DNA of 43,098 nt. It comes from Rubrivivax sp. (GTDB lineage Bacteria; Pseudomonadota; Gammaproteobacteria; Burkholderiales; Burkholderiaceae_C). The DNA lies in NCBI GenBank assembly GCA_021298085.1, contig JAJTDE010000017.1, positions 1 through 43,098 of the forward strand. The letters are read 5' to 3'. Positions 1-10,100 of the stretch are shown here, piece by piece. The notes beneath the pieces were generated by a model. That model had not been told where the DNA came from. It made no database searches and saw only the letters and a list, made by a program, of their open reading frames with translations. The position numbers and the translations under genes are program-made. Position 1 is the stretch's first letter, and every line of letters starts with the position of its first letter.

Positions 1-278
1 GCAACGACTTCTCCGGGACCATCACCGTGCTGGTGACGGGCGTCCTGCCCAATGGCCACCTGCTGGTGGCGGGTGAGAAGCAGATTGGTGTGAACCAGAA
101 CGTCGACGTGCTGCGCTTTTCCGGCCAGGTCGACCCGCGCGCCATCGGCGCGGCCAACACCGTGCAAAGCACGGCGGTGGCCAATGTGCGGGTCGAGCAC
201 CGGGGGCGTGGCGCGGCCGCCAATGCCAACGCGGTGGGCTGGTTGGCCCGCTTCTTCCTCAGCGTGATGCCGATCTGA
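1..278 (+). CDS. flgH: Flagellar L-ring protein FlgH, C-terminal part
   Basis: Only the last 92 or so residues are present; the reading frame enters at base 3 and the 5' end lies outside the window. FlgH is the outer-membrane lipoprotein that forms the L-ring around the flagellar rod. The visible part carries the family's C-terminal pattern: FSGTITVLVTGVLPNGHLLV, then VAGEKQIGVNQ, a strand-rich segment and the VGWLARFFLSVMPI ending. It lies 44 bases before flgI, the P-ring gene, in the standard flgHIJ order, and probably shares its transcript. The signal peptide and lipobox cannot be seen. Confidence 0.93.
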   Translation, partial: NDFSGTITVLVTGVLPNGHLLVAGEKQIGVNQNVDVLRFSGQVDPRAIGAANTVQSTAVANVRVEHRGRGAAANANAVGWLARFFLSVMPI

Positions 279-322
279 TTTCCCCCTGCCCTGCACCCAC
301 CGACACCCCGCCGAACCGCCGC

Positions 323-1543
323 ATGAACCGCCTGGACTTTTCCGACTCCTTCAGCCCTTCCATGCCCGACGACCGGCTGCTGTTCAGCCAGGGCGCTGCG
401 CGCCGCAGCCGGGCCCAGCGCTGGCTGCGCGCGGCCATCGTGCTGGCGGCGCTGCTGTGCAGTGCGGCGCTGTGGTGGCCCAAGCCCGCCCACGCGATGT
501 CCTCGGCCCGCATCAAGGAAGTGGCGGCCATCCAGGGCGTGCGCTCCAATGCACTGACGGGTTATGGCCTGGTGGTGGGGCTGGACGGCACCGGTGACCA
601 GACCACGCAGACGCCCTTCACCTCGCAGAGCCTGAACGCGATGCTGCAGCAGATGGGTGTGACGGTGCCGCCCGGCACCAGCATGCAGCTGAAGAATGTG
701 GCCGCGGTGCTGGTGACGGCACAGATGCCGGCCTTTGCCCAACCTGGCCAGTCGCTGGACGTGACGGTGTCGTCGCTGGGCAATGCCAAGAGCCTGCGCG
801 GCGGCACGCTGGTGGCCACGCCGCTGAAGGGCGCCGACGGCCGTGTCTATGCGATGGCGCAGGGCAACCTGATCGTCGGTGGCGCGGGTGCCTCGGCCGG
901 CGGCTCCAAGGTGCAGATCAACCACCTGTCGGCCGGGCGTGTGCCCGACGGCGCCACCGTGGAGGTGGCGGTGCCCACGCCGCTGCTCAAGGGCGACACC
1001 ATCCAGCTGGACCTGCACGCCAACGACTTTGCCACCGCCCGCGCCGTGGCCGCCACCATCAACGAGCACAAGGGCGAAGGCACGGCCGTGGCGCGTGACG
1101 GCCGCGTGGTGCAGGTGCGTGCGCCGACCGACCCGAACAGCCGCGTGGCCTTCCTGGCCGACATCGAGAACCTGCCGGTGGACATCGCCCGGCCGGCCGC
1201 CCGCATCGTGCTGAACGCCCGTACCGGCTCGATCGTGCTCAACGACGCGGTCACGCTCGGCCCGTGCGCCGTGGCCCATGGTTCCTTGAGCGTCACCATC
1301 AACTCCACGCCGCAGGTCAGCCAGCCCAACCCCTTGTCGGGCGGCCAGACCACGGTCACGGAAAAGGCCGACATCGCCATCACGCAGCAGGGCGGCTCGC
1401 TGGTGCAGATGCCCGCGGGCACCAAGCTCACCGATGTGGTCAAGGCGCTGAACGCCCTGGGCGCTACGCCGCAGGACCTGCTGGCCATCTTGCAGGCGAT
1501 GCGCGCCGCGGGTGCGCTGCGCGCCGAGATCGAGGTCATCTGA
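323..1543 (+). CDS. flgI: Flagellar P-ring protein FlgI
   Basis: FlgI forms the periplasmic P-ring of the flagellar basal body. The 406-residue product has a basic stretch (RRSRAQRWLR) and hydrophobic segment ending in PAHA, consistent with a Sec signal peptide, followed by the mature start SSARIKEVAAIQGVRSN. The conserved NALTGYGLVVGLDGTGDQ block comes next, and the product ends in LRAEIEVI. About 34 residues precede the hydrophobic core, which is long; an in-frame ATG at 365 is an alternative start. No clear Shine-Dalgarno is seen at 323. Its neighbours flgH and flgJ support the call. Confidence 0.95.
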   Translation: MNRLDFSDSFSPSMPDDRLLFSQGAARRSRAQRWLRAAIVLAALLCSAALWWPKPAHAMSSARIKEVAAIQGVRSNALTGYGLVVGLDGTGDQTTQTPFTSQSLNAMLQQMGVTVPPGTSMQLKNVAAVLVTAQMPAFAQPGQSLDVTVSSLGNAKSLRGGTLVATPLKGADGRVYAMAQGNLIVGGAGASAGGSKVQINHLSAGRVPDGATVEVAVPTPLLKGDTIQLDLHANDFATARAVAATINEHKGEGTAVARDGRVVQVRAPTDPNSRVAFLADIENLPVDIARPAARIVLNARTGSIVLNDAVTLGPCAVAHGSLSVTINSTPQVSQPNPLSGGQTTVTEKADIAITQQGGSLVQMPAGTKLTDVVKALNALGATPQDLLAILQAMRAAGALRAEIEVI

Positions 1544-1603
1544 GGGCGGTAGCCCCGATGCGCTGACACCCGTTCACGCCCTGCCTGACCCCCTAACCCC
1601 GCC

Positions 1604-2602
1604 ATGACCAGCCCACTGTCACTGCCCGCCACCGCCTCGCTGTCCACCCAAGGGCTGGCCGGTGATGCGCGTTCGCTGGACGGCCTGCGGGCCCGCGCCG
1701 CGACGGACCCGCGCGGCGCCATCCGTGAATCGGCCAAGGCCTTCGAATCCCTGTTCATGCAGGAGGTGATGAAGAGCATGCGCGCAGCCACGCTGAGCAC
1801 CGGCATGCTCAACAACGAAGGCACGCAACTGGGCACCGACCTGCTGGACCAGCAATTTGCCACCCGCATGTCCGGGCTGCCCGGGGGCTTGAGCGAGATG
1901 ATCGCCCGCCAGCTGGAGCGCCAGCTCGGCCTGACCAGCCCGACGGCGATGACCGACCGTGCCAACCCGCTGCCCGAGCCGCTGGCCCGTACACAAGCCG
2001 GTGCGGCCGCACTGGCTGCCCGCACGGGCGCGGCAGCGGCAACCGCGGTTTCATCCGACACCGCACCCGCCGCCGCCGTGACCGCATCCGTTGCGCCGGC
2101 CGCCGCTGCGCCGGTGGGCCCGCCCCAGCGTGCCGCCGCCGCGTTTGTGGAAGCCCATACGGAAGCCGCGCGCGCCGCCGAGCAGGCCACGGGCATACCG
2201 GCGCCGTTCATGATCAGCCAGGCCGCGCTGGAAACCGGCTGGGGACGCCGCGACATCCGACACGCCGACGGCAGCACGTCCTACAACCTGTTTGGCATCA
2301 AGGCCGGCGCGAATTGGCGCGGGCCGGTGGCCGAGGTCACCACCACCGAATACATCGACGGCCGTGCGCAAAAAGTCACGGCGCGCTTTCGGGCGTACTC
2401 AAGTTATGCCGAAAGCTTTGCCGATTACGCACGCTTGATGAAGGAATCTCCGCGATACGCCCCCGTGCTGGCCCAGGCCCGCAGCGCCAGCGGCTTTGCC
2501 GAAGGCCTGCAGCGCGCCGGCTACGCCACCGACCCGGCCTACGCGCAAAAACTCTCGCGTGTCATCAACACCACCCTGGCGCTGCAGCGCAGCCAGAGCT
2601 GA
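1604..2602 (+). CDS. flgJ: FlgJ, flagellar rod-capping muramidase
   Basis: FlgJ caps the growing rod and opens the peptidoglycan for it. Residues 25-110 form the rod-binding domain (AKAFESLFMQEVMKSMRAAT and GLSEMIARQLERQLG). An Ala/Pro/Thr-rich linker covers about 125-175. Residues 175-330 are a glucosaminidase/muramidase domain with SQAALETGWG, whose Glu210 is the expected catalytic acid, then YNLFGIKAG and the YSSYAESFADYARLM block. The 332-residue length fits the two-domain FlgJ of beta- and gammaproteobacteria rather than the short single-domain form. It lies between flgI and flgK in the usual order. Confidence 0.95.
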   Translation: MTSPLSLPATASLSTQGLAGDARSLDGLRARAATDPRGAIRESAKAFESLFMQEVMKSMRAATLSTGMLNNEGTQLGTDLLDQQFATRMSGLPGGLSEMIARQLERQLGLTSPTAMTDRANPLPEPLARTQAGAAALAARTGAAAATAVSSDTAPAAAVTASVAPAAAAPVGPPQRAAAAFVEAHTEAARAAEQATGIPAPFMISQAALETGWGRRDIRHADGSTSYNLFGIKAGANWRGPVAEVTTTEYIDGRAQKVTARFRAYSSYAESFADYARLMKESPRYAPVLAQARSASGFAEGLQRAGYATDPAYAQKLSRVINTTLALQRSQS

Positions 2603-2623
2603 GCCTTGGAGAACCTTTAAGTC

Positions 2624-4606
2624 ATGGGTGGCTCTACAGCCTTGATGTCCATCGGCCTGCGCGGGATGCTGGCCAATTACGCGGCTCTGCAGACCACGGG
2701 CCACAACATCACCAACGCCGCCGTCGAGGGCTACTCGCGCCAGCGCGCCGAGTTTGCGACGGCCGGCGCACAGTTCTCGGGTTCGGGCTTCCTCGGCCGC
2801 GGCGTGGACGTGCAGACGGTGGCCCGCACGCACAGCGCCATCCTCACACGCGAGGCGTCCGGTGCGCGTTCGCTGTCGGCGATGGACCAGGCGCGCTTTG
2901 AATCCCTGCGCGAGCTGGAATCGGCCTTTCCGATGGGTGAACAAGGCATCGGTCAGACCATGGGCCGATTCCTCAATGCCCTGGTGGACGTGGCCAGCCG
3001 GCCGGCCGACATGCCGGCACGGCAGGTCGTCATGGCGCGCGCCTCGGAAGCCGCCAGCCGCTTTGCCACCACCTCCGACCAGCTGGACGGTATTCAGGCC
3101 AACCTGGACGAACGCCTGAAGGACGTGGTGGACGCCGTGAATGGCCTGACCCGCGGCATTGCCGAGGTCAACCAGCGGATTACCACGCTCGAGGGTCTGG
3201 GCCAACCGCCCAACGACCTGCTCGACGAACGGGACCGCCTGGTCTCGCAACTCAGTGACCATCTGGCTGTGACCACCATCCCTGCCGACGACGGCACGCT
3301 GGGGGTGTTCATCGCGGGTGGGCAGCGTCTGGTGCTGGGCGTCAGTGTGTCGCCCTTGTCGCTGGTGCCCGAGCCGGAGGACAGCTCGCGCTCGGCCATC
3401 GCCATCGTCGACTCTGGCTTCCAGCGGGTGCTGCCCGATGGCACGCTGGGTGGCGGCTCGCTGGCTGGCCTGCTGCAGTTTCAGAACCACGACCTGGTGG
3501 CGGCGCGCACGCAGCTCGGCCAGATGGCCGCAGCGTTTTCGTCGGCCGTCAACAACCAGCAGGCGCTGGGCCTGGACATGGGTGACCCACCTGGCCCGGG
3601 CGCACCGGTCTTCACCACGGGTGGCACCCGGGTGATGCCCAACACCAACAACGAACGCAACCCGACGACGGGTGGCTGGGTGGCCCAGGTGGGGGTGACG
3701 GTGTCTGACGCGTCGCAGCTGCAGGCCAGCGAATACGAGCTGCAGGCCGACCCGGCCGGCGCCCCGGGTGTCTGGCAGCTGACCCGCCGCAGCGACGGCC
3801 TGGTGCGCAATGTGGCCGACGGCGACACGGTGGACGGATTCACGCTGTCGCTGGGCAGCCCACAGCCGGCCAGCACCGACCGCTTCCTGCTGCAGCCGGT
3901 GTCGCGCATGGCCTCCGACATGCGCACCGCGCTGAACGACCCCCGCGGCATCGCCGCGGCCTCGCCCGTGACTGCGACGGTCGCGGCCACCAACACCGGC
4001 ACGGCCAGTGTGGCCTCACTGCGGGTCGTCAACAGCAGCATCGACCCCGAACAGACGGCCAGCATCAGCTTCACGTCGGCCACCGGCGACTACAACTGGG
4101 AGCTGCGCGACCGCAGCACCAACGCCCTGGTGTCCTCGGGCAGCGGCACCTGGACGGCCGGGCAGCCGATTGCGCTGAACGGCTTCGAACTGAGCCTGAA
4201 CGGTGTGCCGCGCAGCGGTGACAGCCTGAGCGTGGCCAAGACGGCCTTCCCGGCGTCGAACAACGGCAACGCGCTGGCCCTGGTGGACCTGCGCGACGCC
4301 GACCTGCTGGGCCGCAGCCTGCAGTCCGGCGGCCAGGTGGGCGGCGGCCGCACGTTCGCCGAAGCCTATGCGGCCACGCTGGCCGATGTGGGCGTGCGGG
4401 TGCAGGGTGCCGAAACCAGCGCCTCCATTTCCGCGTCGGTGGCTGACCAGACCGAAGCCGCCCGTTCTGCGGCCAGCGGTGTCAACCTCGACGAGGAAGC
4501 GGCCCGGCTGCTGGCCTTCCAGCAAAGCTACCAGGCCGCCGCCAAGGTGCTGCAGGTGGCGCAGTCGGTCTTTGACACGCTGCTGGACATCGCCAATGGA
4601 CGCTGA
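2624..4606 (+). CDS. flgK: Flagellar hook-associated protein 1 FlgK
   Basis: FlgK (HAP1) forms the first junction ring between hook and filament and is exported by the flagellar type III system without a signal peptide. The 660-residue product starts with the axial-protein block SIGLRGMLANYAALQTTGHNITNAAVEGYSRQ (split here by the family pattern TTGHNI and GYSRQ) and ends with the helical GVNLDEEAARLLAFQQSYQAAAKVLQVAQ segment typical of FlgK. The variable central domain is about 400 residues. TTGGAG lies roughly 10 bases before the ATG. flgL follows after 91 bases that contain a small hairpin. Confidence 0.95.
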   Translation: MGGSTALMSIGLRGMLANYAALQTTGHNITNAAVEGYSRQRAEFATAGAQFSGSGFLGRGVDVQTVARTHSAILTREASGARSLSAMDQARFESLRELESAFPMGEQGIGQTMGRFLNALVDVASRPADMPARQVVMARASEAASRFATTSDQLDGIQANLDERLKDVVDAVNGLTRGIAEVNQRITTLEGLGQPPNDLLDERDRLVSQLSDHLAVTTIPADDGTLGVFIAGGQRLVLGVSVSPLSLVPEPEDSSRSAIAIVDSGFQRVLPDGTLGGGSLAGLLQFQNHDLVAARTQLGQMAAAFSSAVNNQQALGLDMGDPPGPGAPVFTTGGTRVMPNTNNERNPTTGGWVAQVGVTVSDASQLQASEYELQADPAGAPGVWQLTRRSDGLVRNVADGDTVDGFTLSLGSPQPASTDRFLLQPVSRMASDMRTALNDPRGIAAASPVTATVAATNTGTASVASLRVVNSSIDPEQTASISFTSATGDYNWELRDRSTNALVSSGSGTWTAGQPIALNGFELSLNGVPRSGDSLSVAKTAFPASNNGNALALVDLRDADLLGRSLQSGGQVGGGRTFAEAYAATLADVGVRVQGAETSASISASVADQTEAARSAASGVNLDEEAARLLAFQQSYQAAAKVLQVAQSVFDTLLDIANGR

Positions 4607-4652
4607 ACCCACCCCGCACCGCCGCCGGGCGGGCCCTGAGCCCCTGATCGCC

Positions 4653-4668
4653 GCAGCGCGCACGCTGC
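4653..4668 (+). other. Short hairpin in the flgK-flgL gap
   Basis: GCAGCG at 4653-4658 pairs perfectly with CGCTGC at 4663-4668 around a four-base loop. No T-tract follows, so it is not a classical intrinsic terminator. It could stabilise or process the flgK-flgL transcript. This rests on complementarity alone. Confidence 0.35.
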
Positions 4669-4697
4669 AGGCCTGAACCCGAACGAGGTCACCCGCC

Positions 4698-5900
4698 ATG
4701 CGTGTCACCACCGCCAATCGCCAGGAAACGTCCATCGACACGCTGCAGCGCCGCGCCAGCGAGATGGCCGAGTCGCAGCAGCGCCTGATCAGCGGCAAGA
4801 AGATCGCCCGCGCCAGCGACGACCCGACCGGTGCTGCGCGGGTGGAACGTTCGCTCTCCCGTGAAGCCCGAGCCGATGCCAGCCAGCGGGCGCTGGAAGC
4901 CAGCCGCAACAACATGGTGCAGGCCGAGAGTGCGCTGGGCAGCGTGACCGAGCTCTTCCAGGAAGCCCGCGAACTGGTGGTGCAGGCCGGCAACCCGGCC
5001 TACACCGACGCACAGCGGCGCGACATTGGCCAGGCCCTGCGCGGCATCCGTGACCAGATCTTCCAGATCGCCAACCGGGGTGACGGCAACGGTGGCTGGC
5101 TGTTCGGCTCCCAGGGGTCGTCAGCGCCGCCGTTTGTGGATGCGCCAGGTGGTGTGCAGTACATCGGCGCGCAGGGGCTGCAGATGGCCGCGTCCGACGA
5201 ACCCCTGCCGCTGACGGCCGATGGCGCGGCGGTCTTCCTGCAGTCGCCGACGGGCAATGGCGTGTTTGTCACCGAACCTGCTGCGGCCAACACCGGGCAG
5301 GCCTGGATCGATGCCGGCAGCGTCACCAACCCCTCGGCCTTGACGGGTGACCCCTACCAGATCGTCTTCACGGTGGACGCGACCAGCGGCGCCACCACCT
5401 ACGACATCCTGCAGAACGGCAGCCCGACCGCGGTGGCCGGTGCGCCGTATGTCAACGGCCAGGCCATCAGCATCGACGGCATGACTGTCACGATCAAGGG
5501 CCAGCCGGCCTCAGGCGACAGTTTTGACCTGGCGCCCGCGTCGCGCGATCTGTCGTTCTTTGATGCGATGGACCGCATGATCACCGACCTGGTCACCCCC
5601 AACCGCAACGGCGGTCAACGGGCGCAAACGGTGGCCACCGGCCTGCGCGACTTGGACGCGTCCTTGAATGGCCTGGCCAGCGAGCGCGCACGGCTGGGCC
5701 AGGTGCTCAACCAGACCGATGCCGCCGAAGGCCGCATCGCCGACGGCAAGCTGCTGGCGCAGACCGAACGTTCAGCCGCCGAGGACATCGACATGGTGCA
5801 GGCGCTGTCCGATTTTCAGCAGCGCCAGACCAGCTACGACGCGGCCTTGCGTGCTTACGCCTCGGTACAAAAGCTCTCGCTGTTTGACTACATCCGGTGA
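4698..5900 (+). CDS. flgL: Flagellar hook-associated protein 3 FlgL
   Basis: FlgL (HAP3) forms the second junction ring, next to the filament. The 400-residue product shows the flagellin-like N-terminus (MRVTTANRQETSIDTLQRRA, then LISGKKIARASDDPTGA and AESALGSVTELFQEARELVVQAGN in pieces) and a C-terminal helix DIDMVQALSDFQQRQTSYDAAL ending near KLSLFDYIR. Both ends are the coiled-coil D0/D1 segments of the axial family. GAGG lies about 10 bases before the ATG at 4698. It is the last flagellar gene of this run. Confidence 0.95.
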   Translation: MRVTTANRQETSIDTLQRRASEMAESQQRLISGKKIARASDDPTGAARVERSLSREARADASQRALEASRNNMVQAESALGSVTELFQEARELVVQAGNPAYTDAQRRDIGQALRGIRDQIFQIANRGDGNGGWLFGSQGSSAPPFVDAPGGVQYIGAQGLQMAASDEPLPLTADGAAVFLQSPTGNGVFVTEPAAANTGQAWIDAGSVTNPSALTGDPYQIVFTVDATSGATTYDILQNGSPTAVAGAPYVNGQAISIDGMTVTIKGQPASGDSFDLAPASRDLSFFDAMDRMITDLVTPNRNGGQRAQTVATGLRDLDASLNGLASERARLGQVLNQTDAAEGRIADGKLLAQTERSAAEDIDMVQALSDFQQRQTSYDAALRAYASVQKLSLFDYIR

Positions 5901-5910
5901 CGCTGGCGGT

Positions 5911-5945
5911 GGGTGCCGGTGCTAGCCTGTCTGGCTGTTGCACCC
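5911..5945 (+). terminator. Nested hairpin between flgL and the HDOD gene
   Basis: GGGTGC at 5911-5916 can pair with GCACCC at 5940-5945. Inside the loop AGCC at 5924-5927 can pair with GGCT at 5933-5936. It lies after the flgL stop and just before the next ATG at 5955, so it could end the flagellar transcript or act as a leader structure. No T-tract follows. Confidence 0.35.
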
Positions 5946-5954
5946 AGACACCCC

Positions 5955-7145
5955 ATGCAGATTTCGCCCGTCCTTGAGCAGGTTGTCCTGGCCTACAGCC
6001 CGGTCTTCGACCGCAAGCTGGGCCTGGTGTCGACGCGGCTGACGGTGTTTCCAGCCAGCCCCGGAGCCGCGCCCGATGGTGCGGCGCTGCTGGAGGCCCT
6101 TGCTGATGCCTTTGCCGATGCGCCCAGCCAGTCGACGGCGCTGCCGGCCTTGTGGCTGAACGTGGCCGATGAAGCCTGGCTTGACGCCGTGCTCGACAGC
6201 GCCCAGCAGTCACCCCGGCCGTTCTTGCTGGAGGTGCCGGTGTTCATGGCGGCGCCGCGCGAACAGCGTCTGCTGGCGCTGAAGTCGGCCGGCCAGGCCT
6301 TGGCAGCCGGTGGCGTGGCCGGTGTCGAGCCGCGGCTGCAGCCGGCGTTTCGGTACGCCACCGTCACGGCGGCCGAACGCGGCGCCGTGACGCCGTGCAG
6401 CCCGCTGCCGCTGCCCTGGCTGTGCAGCGGCGCGCGCATCGCCGCCGACATCGACGGCGCCCTGGAGCAGGGCGCCCTGGCGGCCAGCGGCTGGCCCATG
6501 GACGATGACATCGCCTACGCCATACCCACGGGCATGCCGCCGGAGGTCAAGGGCATCGTCGAGCTGATGAACCGCCTGGAGCGCGAGGAACCTCCCGACC
6601 GCCTGGAGGCCGTGCTCACGGCCGACCCGACGCTGGCCTTCCGGCTGCTTCGTTACCTCAACTCCGCCGCCTTCGGGCTGCGTGCTGAAGTAACGTCCTT
6701 CCGGCACGCATTGATGATGCTCGGCCACCAGCGCCTGAAGCGCTGGCTGGCGCTGCTGCTGGCCTCGGGGAGCCCCAACCGCGAAGCCCGGCCCCTGATG
6801 CCGGTGGCGGCCCGCCGGGGCCTGCTGCTCGATGAGCTCGCCCGCCACGCCGGTGATGACACCATGCGTGCCGAGATGTTCATTGTGGGCGTGTTTTCCT
6901 TGCTGGACCGCATGCTTCGGCAACCCATGCCCGTGTTGATGGCCAGCGTGCCGGTGCACGAGCGTGTGCAGCAGACCTTGCTTCAGGGCGCCGGCCCCTA
7001 TCAGCAGCACCTGGCCCTGGTGATCGCCATCGAGCAAGGTGCCAGCGCCGACATCCAGGCCGCCGCCGAGGCGGCCATGGTGTCGCGGTCCGAGCTGAAC
7101 CAGGCGCTGTTGCGTGCACTGTCCCTGGCGCGGGAACTGGACTGA
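5955..7145 (+). CDS. HDOD-domain signalling protein with degenerate EAL-like N-terminus
   Basis: The HDOD part (about residues 190-300) has GIVELMNRLEREEPPDRLEAV, DPTLAFRLLRYLNSAAFGL and HALMMLGHQRLKRWLALLL, the usual HDOD helices related to HD phosphodiesterases but without metal ligands. The N-terminal about 180 residues (YSPVFDRKLGLVSTRLTVF...) look like the worn EAL module of YuxH-type EAL-HDOD proteins; no EAL catalytic motif is visible, so c-di-GMP hydrolysis is not expected. ATG 5955 is preferred over an in-frame GTG at 5913, which falls in the hairpin. It ends three bases before the PAS kinase start and is probably co-transcribed with it. Specific role unknown. Confidence 0.85.
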   Translation: MQISPVLEQVVLAYSPVFDRKLGLVSTRLTVFPASPGAAPDGAALLEALADAFADAPSQSTALPALWLNVADEAWLDAVLDSAQQSPRPFLLEVPVFMAAPREQRLLALKSAGQALAAGGVAGVEPRLQPAFRYATVTAAERGAVTPCSPLPLPWLCSGARIAADIDGALEQGALAASGWPMDDDIAYAIPTGMPPEVKGIVELMNRLEREEPPDRLEAVLTADPTLAFRLLRYLNSAAFGLRAEVTSFRHALMMLGHQRLKRWLALLLASGSPNREARPLMPVAARRGLLLDELARHAGDDTMRAEMFIVGVFSLLDRMLRQPMPVLMASVPVHERVQQTLLQGAGPYQQHLALVIAIEQGASADIQAAAEAAMVSRSELNQALLRALSLARELD

Positions 7146-7148
7146 CCG

Positions 7149-10100
7149 ATGCTGGCCGAGACCGATGCGCCCCAGGCGCCGGCGGCGCCCGTCCTTGGCT
7201 GGGCCGAAGGCTGCCCCACACCGGCGCTGGAGCTGTCGGCGCAGGGCGCGGTGGTCCAGGTCAATGCTGCGCTGACCGCCTGGCTGGGTTGGTCACTTGC
7301 CGATCTGCGCAACCAGCCCTTGTCGCACTGGATGCCCGACACCGCAGCCCTGCCTGACGCCTTTGCGATGGCTGGCACCCCCGAGGATGTGCTGGTGCTC
7401 GGACGCGATGGACACCGCCATTGGGCCCGTGTGTGGTGCCAGCCCACCAGCGACAACGGCCTGCGCTGCGCGCTGGTCGATTGCAGTGAAGAGCATCGGC
7501 TGCGCGCCGAGGTCGAAAGGGCGCGTGCCGAGCAGCGCCTCTGGTTTGACCTCAGCCCGTCGGGCAAGGTCGTCTTTGATGCGCAGGGCCTGATCCTGCG
7601 GTCCAACGCCGTCTTCGACAACTGGGTAGGCCGCACGCCGGTGACGCTGGCTGACCTGAGCAGCCCCTTGCAGGCCTTGCTCGGGTGGGAAGATGGCCGT
7701 CTGCGCGCCGACCTGCGCCCGGGCTTCCCGCCGGTGGAGACCTGGGCCGAGCTGGACGACGTTCAGGCCGGGCCTCAGCGTTTGCAGGCCCGTCTGCAGG
7801 CCTGCAGCGCCGAGCAGGGTGAGCAGCGGGTGGTGGCGGTGGTGGTGGACCACAGCGCCGACGCCCAGCACGAGCTGGCCACCCTTCGCCAGGAGGCGCT
7901 GGTTCAGGCGGCCGGTGTGGAGGTGGTGCGCCTGGAAGCGCTGGGCCCGGCACGCGCCAGGGCGCTGCTGGGCGCCCGTGGCGTGTCCAGTGCCCAGATA
8001 CCCGCCCTGCCGTTGGTCAGCCTGCCGGCCGTGACCGCCGTCGGCCTGGAGCCTTCCGGCGCCGAGCGCCTGCGCGCCGCCTGGCAGAACGGCCTGCGCG
8101 GTGAGGTGCGCTACGGCCTGGCCCATGCCCAGCTGGGCCGCCGCCGTTACCTCACGCAGGTGCAGCCCGCGCGCCTGGGCAACGGCGCGATCGGTGCCAC
8201 CTTCGTGACGCTGGATGTGACCGACCGCGAACGGGAGCGCCACGAGCGCGAGGAATTGCTGCGCGAACTCACCACCATCCTGGACGGTTCACCGGTGGGC
8301 ATTGCCTACCTGAAGCAAGGCCGGTTGATGCGCTGCAACCTGCGCTTCGAGCGCATGCTGGGCTTCACGCCCGGCGCGGCGGCGGGCCTGGCACTGACCG
8401 AGCTGCTGCAGCTGCGGGGCTCCGGCTGCGATGGTGTCGACCACGCGCTGGCGGCCCTGCTCGCCAACCACGCGGCGGACGTGGAACTGGCCCTGCCCGA
8501 GCTGGACCCTCACGGCCTGCCCGTGGGCAACCACCGCTGGTACTCGATGGCCTTGCGGCCGGCCAGCGGCGAGCAGTTGGCGCCCGAGGCGGTGGTGGTG
8601 CTCAACGACATCACCCGCCTGCGCGAGCAGCAAAGTGAAGTCGAGCGGGCCCTGCGTGAACGTGAGTTGATGTTCAACCAGTCCGACGTCGCGATTGCCT
8701 GGGTGCGGCAGGGTCGGGTGGTGCGCGCCAACCCGGCCCTGACAGAGATGACCGGGCTGCGGCCGGCCGAGCTGGCTGATTGCCCGCTGGAGAGCCTGTT
8801 TGTTGCCGGGGATGCCCAGCCGTTGAATGCCGACGCCAGAACCTGGCTGACCTTGCGCGGCCGCCACAGCGGTGAGTACCGGCTGCAGCCCCGCCTGGGT
8901 GCCCCGCGCTGGGTGCAGGTGTCGCTGCGCCAGGCCGACAGCCGCAACCACCAGTCAGACCTGATCTGCGCGATGGTCGACGTCGACGAACGTCAGCGTG
9001 CGCGCGAAGCGCTTCAGCAGCTGGCGGGTCGCACGCGCGCCGTTCTGGATTCGGTGCTGGTGGGAATCGTCACCCTGGGTGAAGCGGGTATCGAGTGGAT
9101 GAACCGGTCAGCCCGGCGGATGTTTGCCGGCGAACTGCAGGATTTCCTGGGCCTGCAGCTCAGCTGCGTCGCCACGCCCGACCCTGACCACCCGCTGGCG
9201 CGTACCGACTGGCTGCAGCGCCTGGGGGACGGCGAGAGCGAGATCTTCGAGTGCCGGCTGCAGGCCCGCGATGGCCGCGAATTCTGGGTGGTGGGCAACG
9301 CCGTGGCCATGCCGCGCGAGGCGATGGGCGGCCGGCAGGTGACCTTCGCGCTGCTGGACATCGAAGCCCGACGGCAGGCCGAAGTTCGGGTCTCCAGTGC
9401 CAAGGCATCGCTGCAGCGCCTGATGGAAACCGCCCCGCTGGCCATCGCCGTGTTTGATGCAGCCACGCTGCAGATCGTCGAGTGCAACCAGGGCGCGGCC
9501 GGTTTCTTTGGCCGGCCAGTGCCTGAGCTGCTGGGCCGCACACCCGAGGATGGGTTGGCACTGCCTGAGCAGGCGGCCGCACTGCGCGCCAGCCTGGAGC
9601 TGGCCCGCGACACGCCGGAGGGCGTGCGCCGGGAGATCAGCCAGGCGGCCATTCCGGGTGCGGCCGCACAGCGCTGGGACACCCGATTTGTGCACCTGGA
9701 CTCACCCAAGGTGCCGGGGGCGGCCGAGGGCGCCGGCCAGATCCTGCTGCTGGCCAACGACGTGACCGAGCTGCGTCTGGCCGAGCAGGCCCGGCTGGAC
9801 GCCGCCATCGCCCAGCGCGAGATGCTCGTCAAGGAAGTGCACCACCGCATCAAGAACAACCTGCAGGGTGTCGCTGGCCTGCTGCAGCAGACGGCCCAGC
9901 GCCGCCCGGAGATGCGCGAAGCACTGCAGGAAGCCATTGGCCAGGTGCAGGCCATTGCCCAGGTCTACGGCCTGCAGGTGGGGGCGGCTGGCCCGATGGA
10001 GCTGCTGGGGGTGCTGCGCGCCGTGGCCGGCACCGTGCAGCGCAGCCTCGGTGCGCTGATCGAGGTGGGCCTGGCGCCAAGCGCCGAGCCCAGGGCGCTG

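Noticed and set aside
847..2277. 476-codon open frame on the minus strand opposite flgI and flgJ
   Set aside because: It lies antisense to two clear flagellar genes, has no recognisable motif and is Ser/Ala/Arg-rich, as expected for the complement of GC-rich coding DNA.
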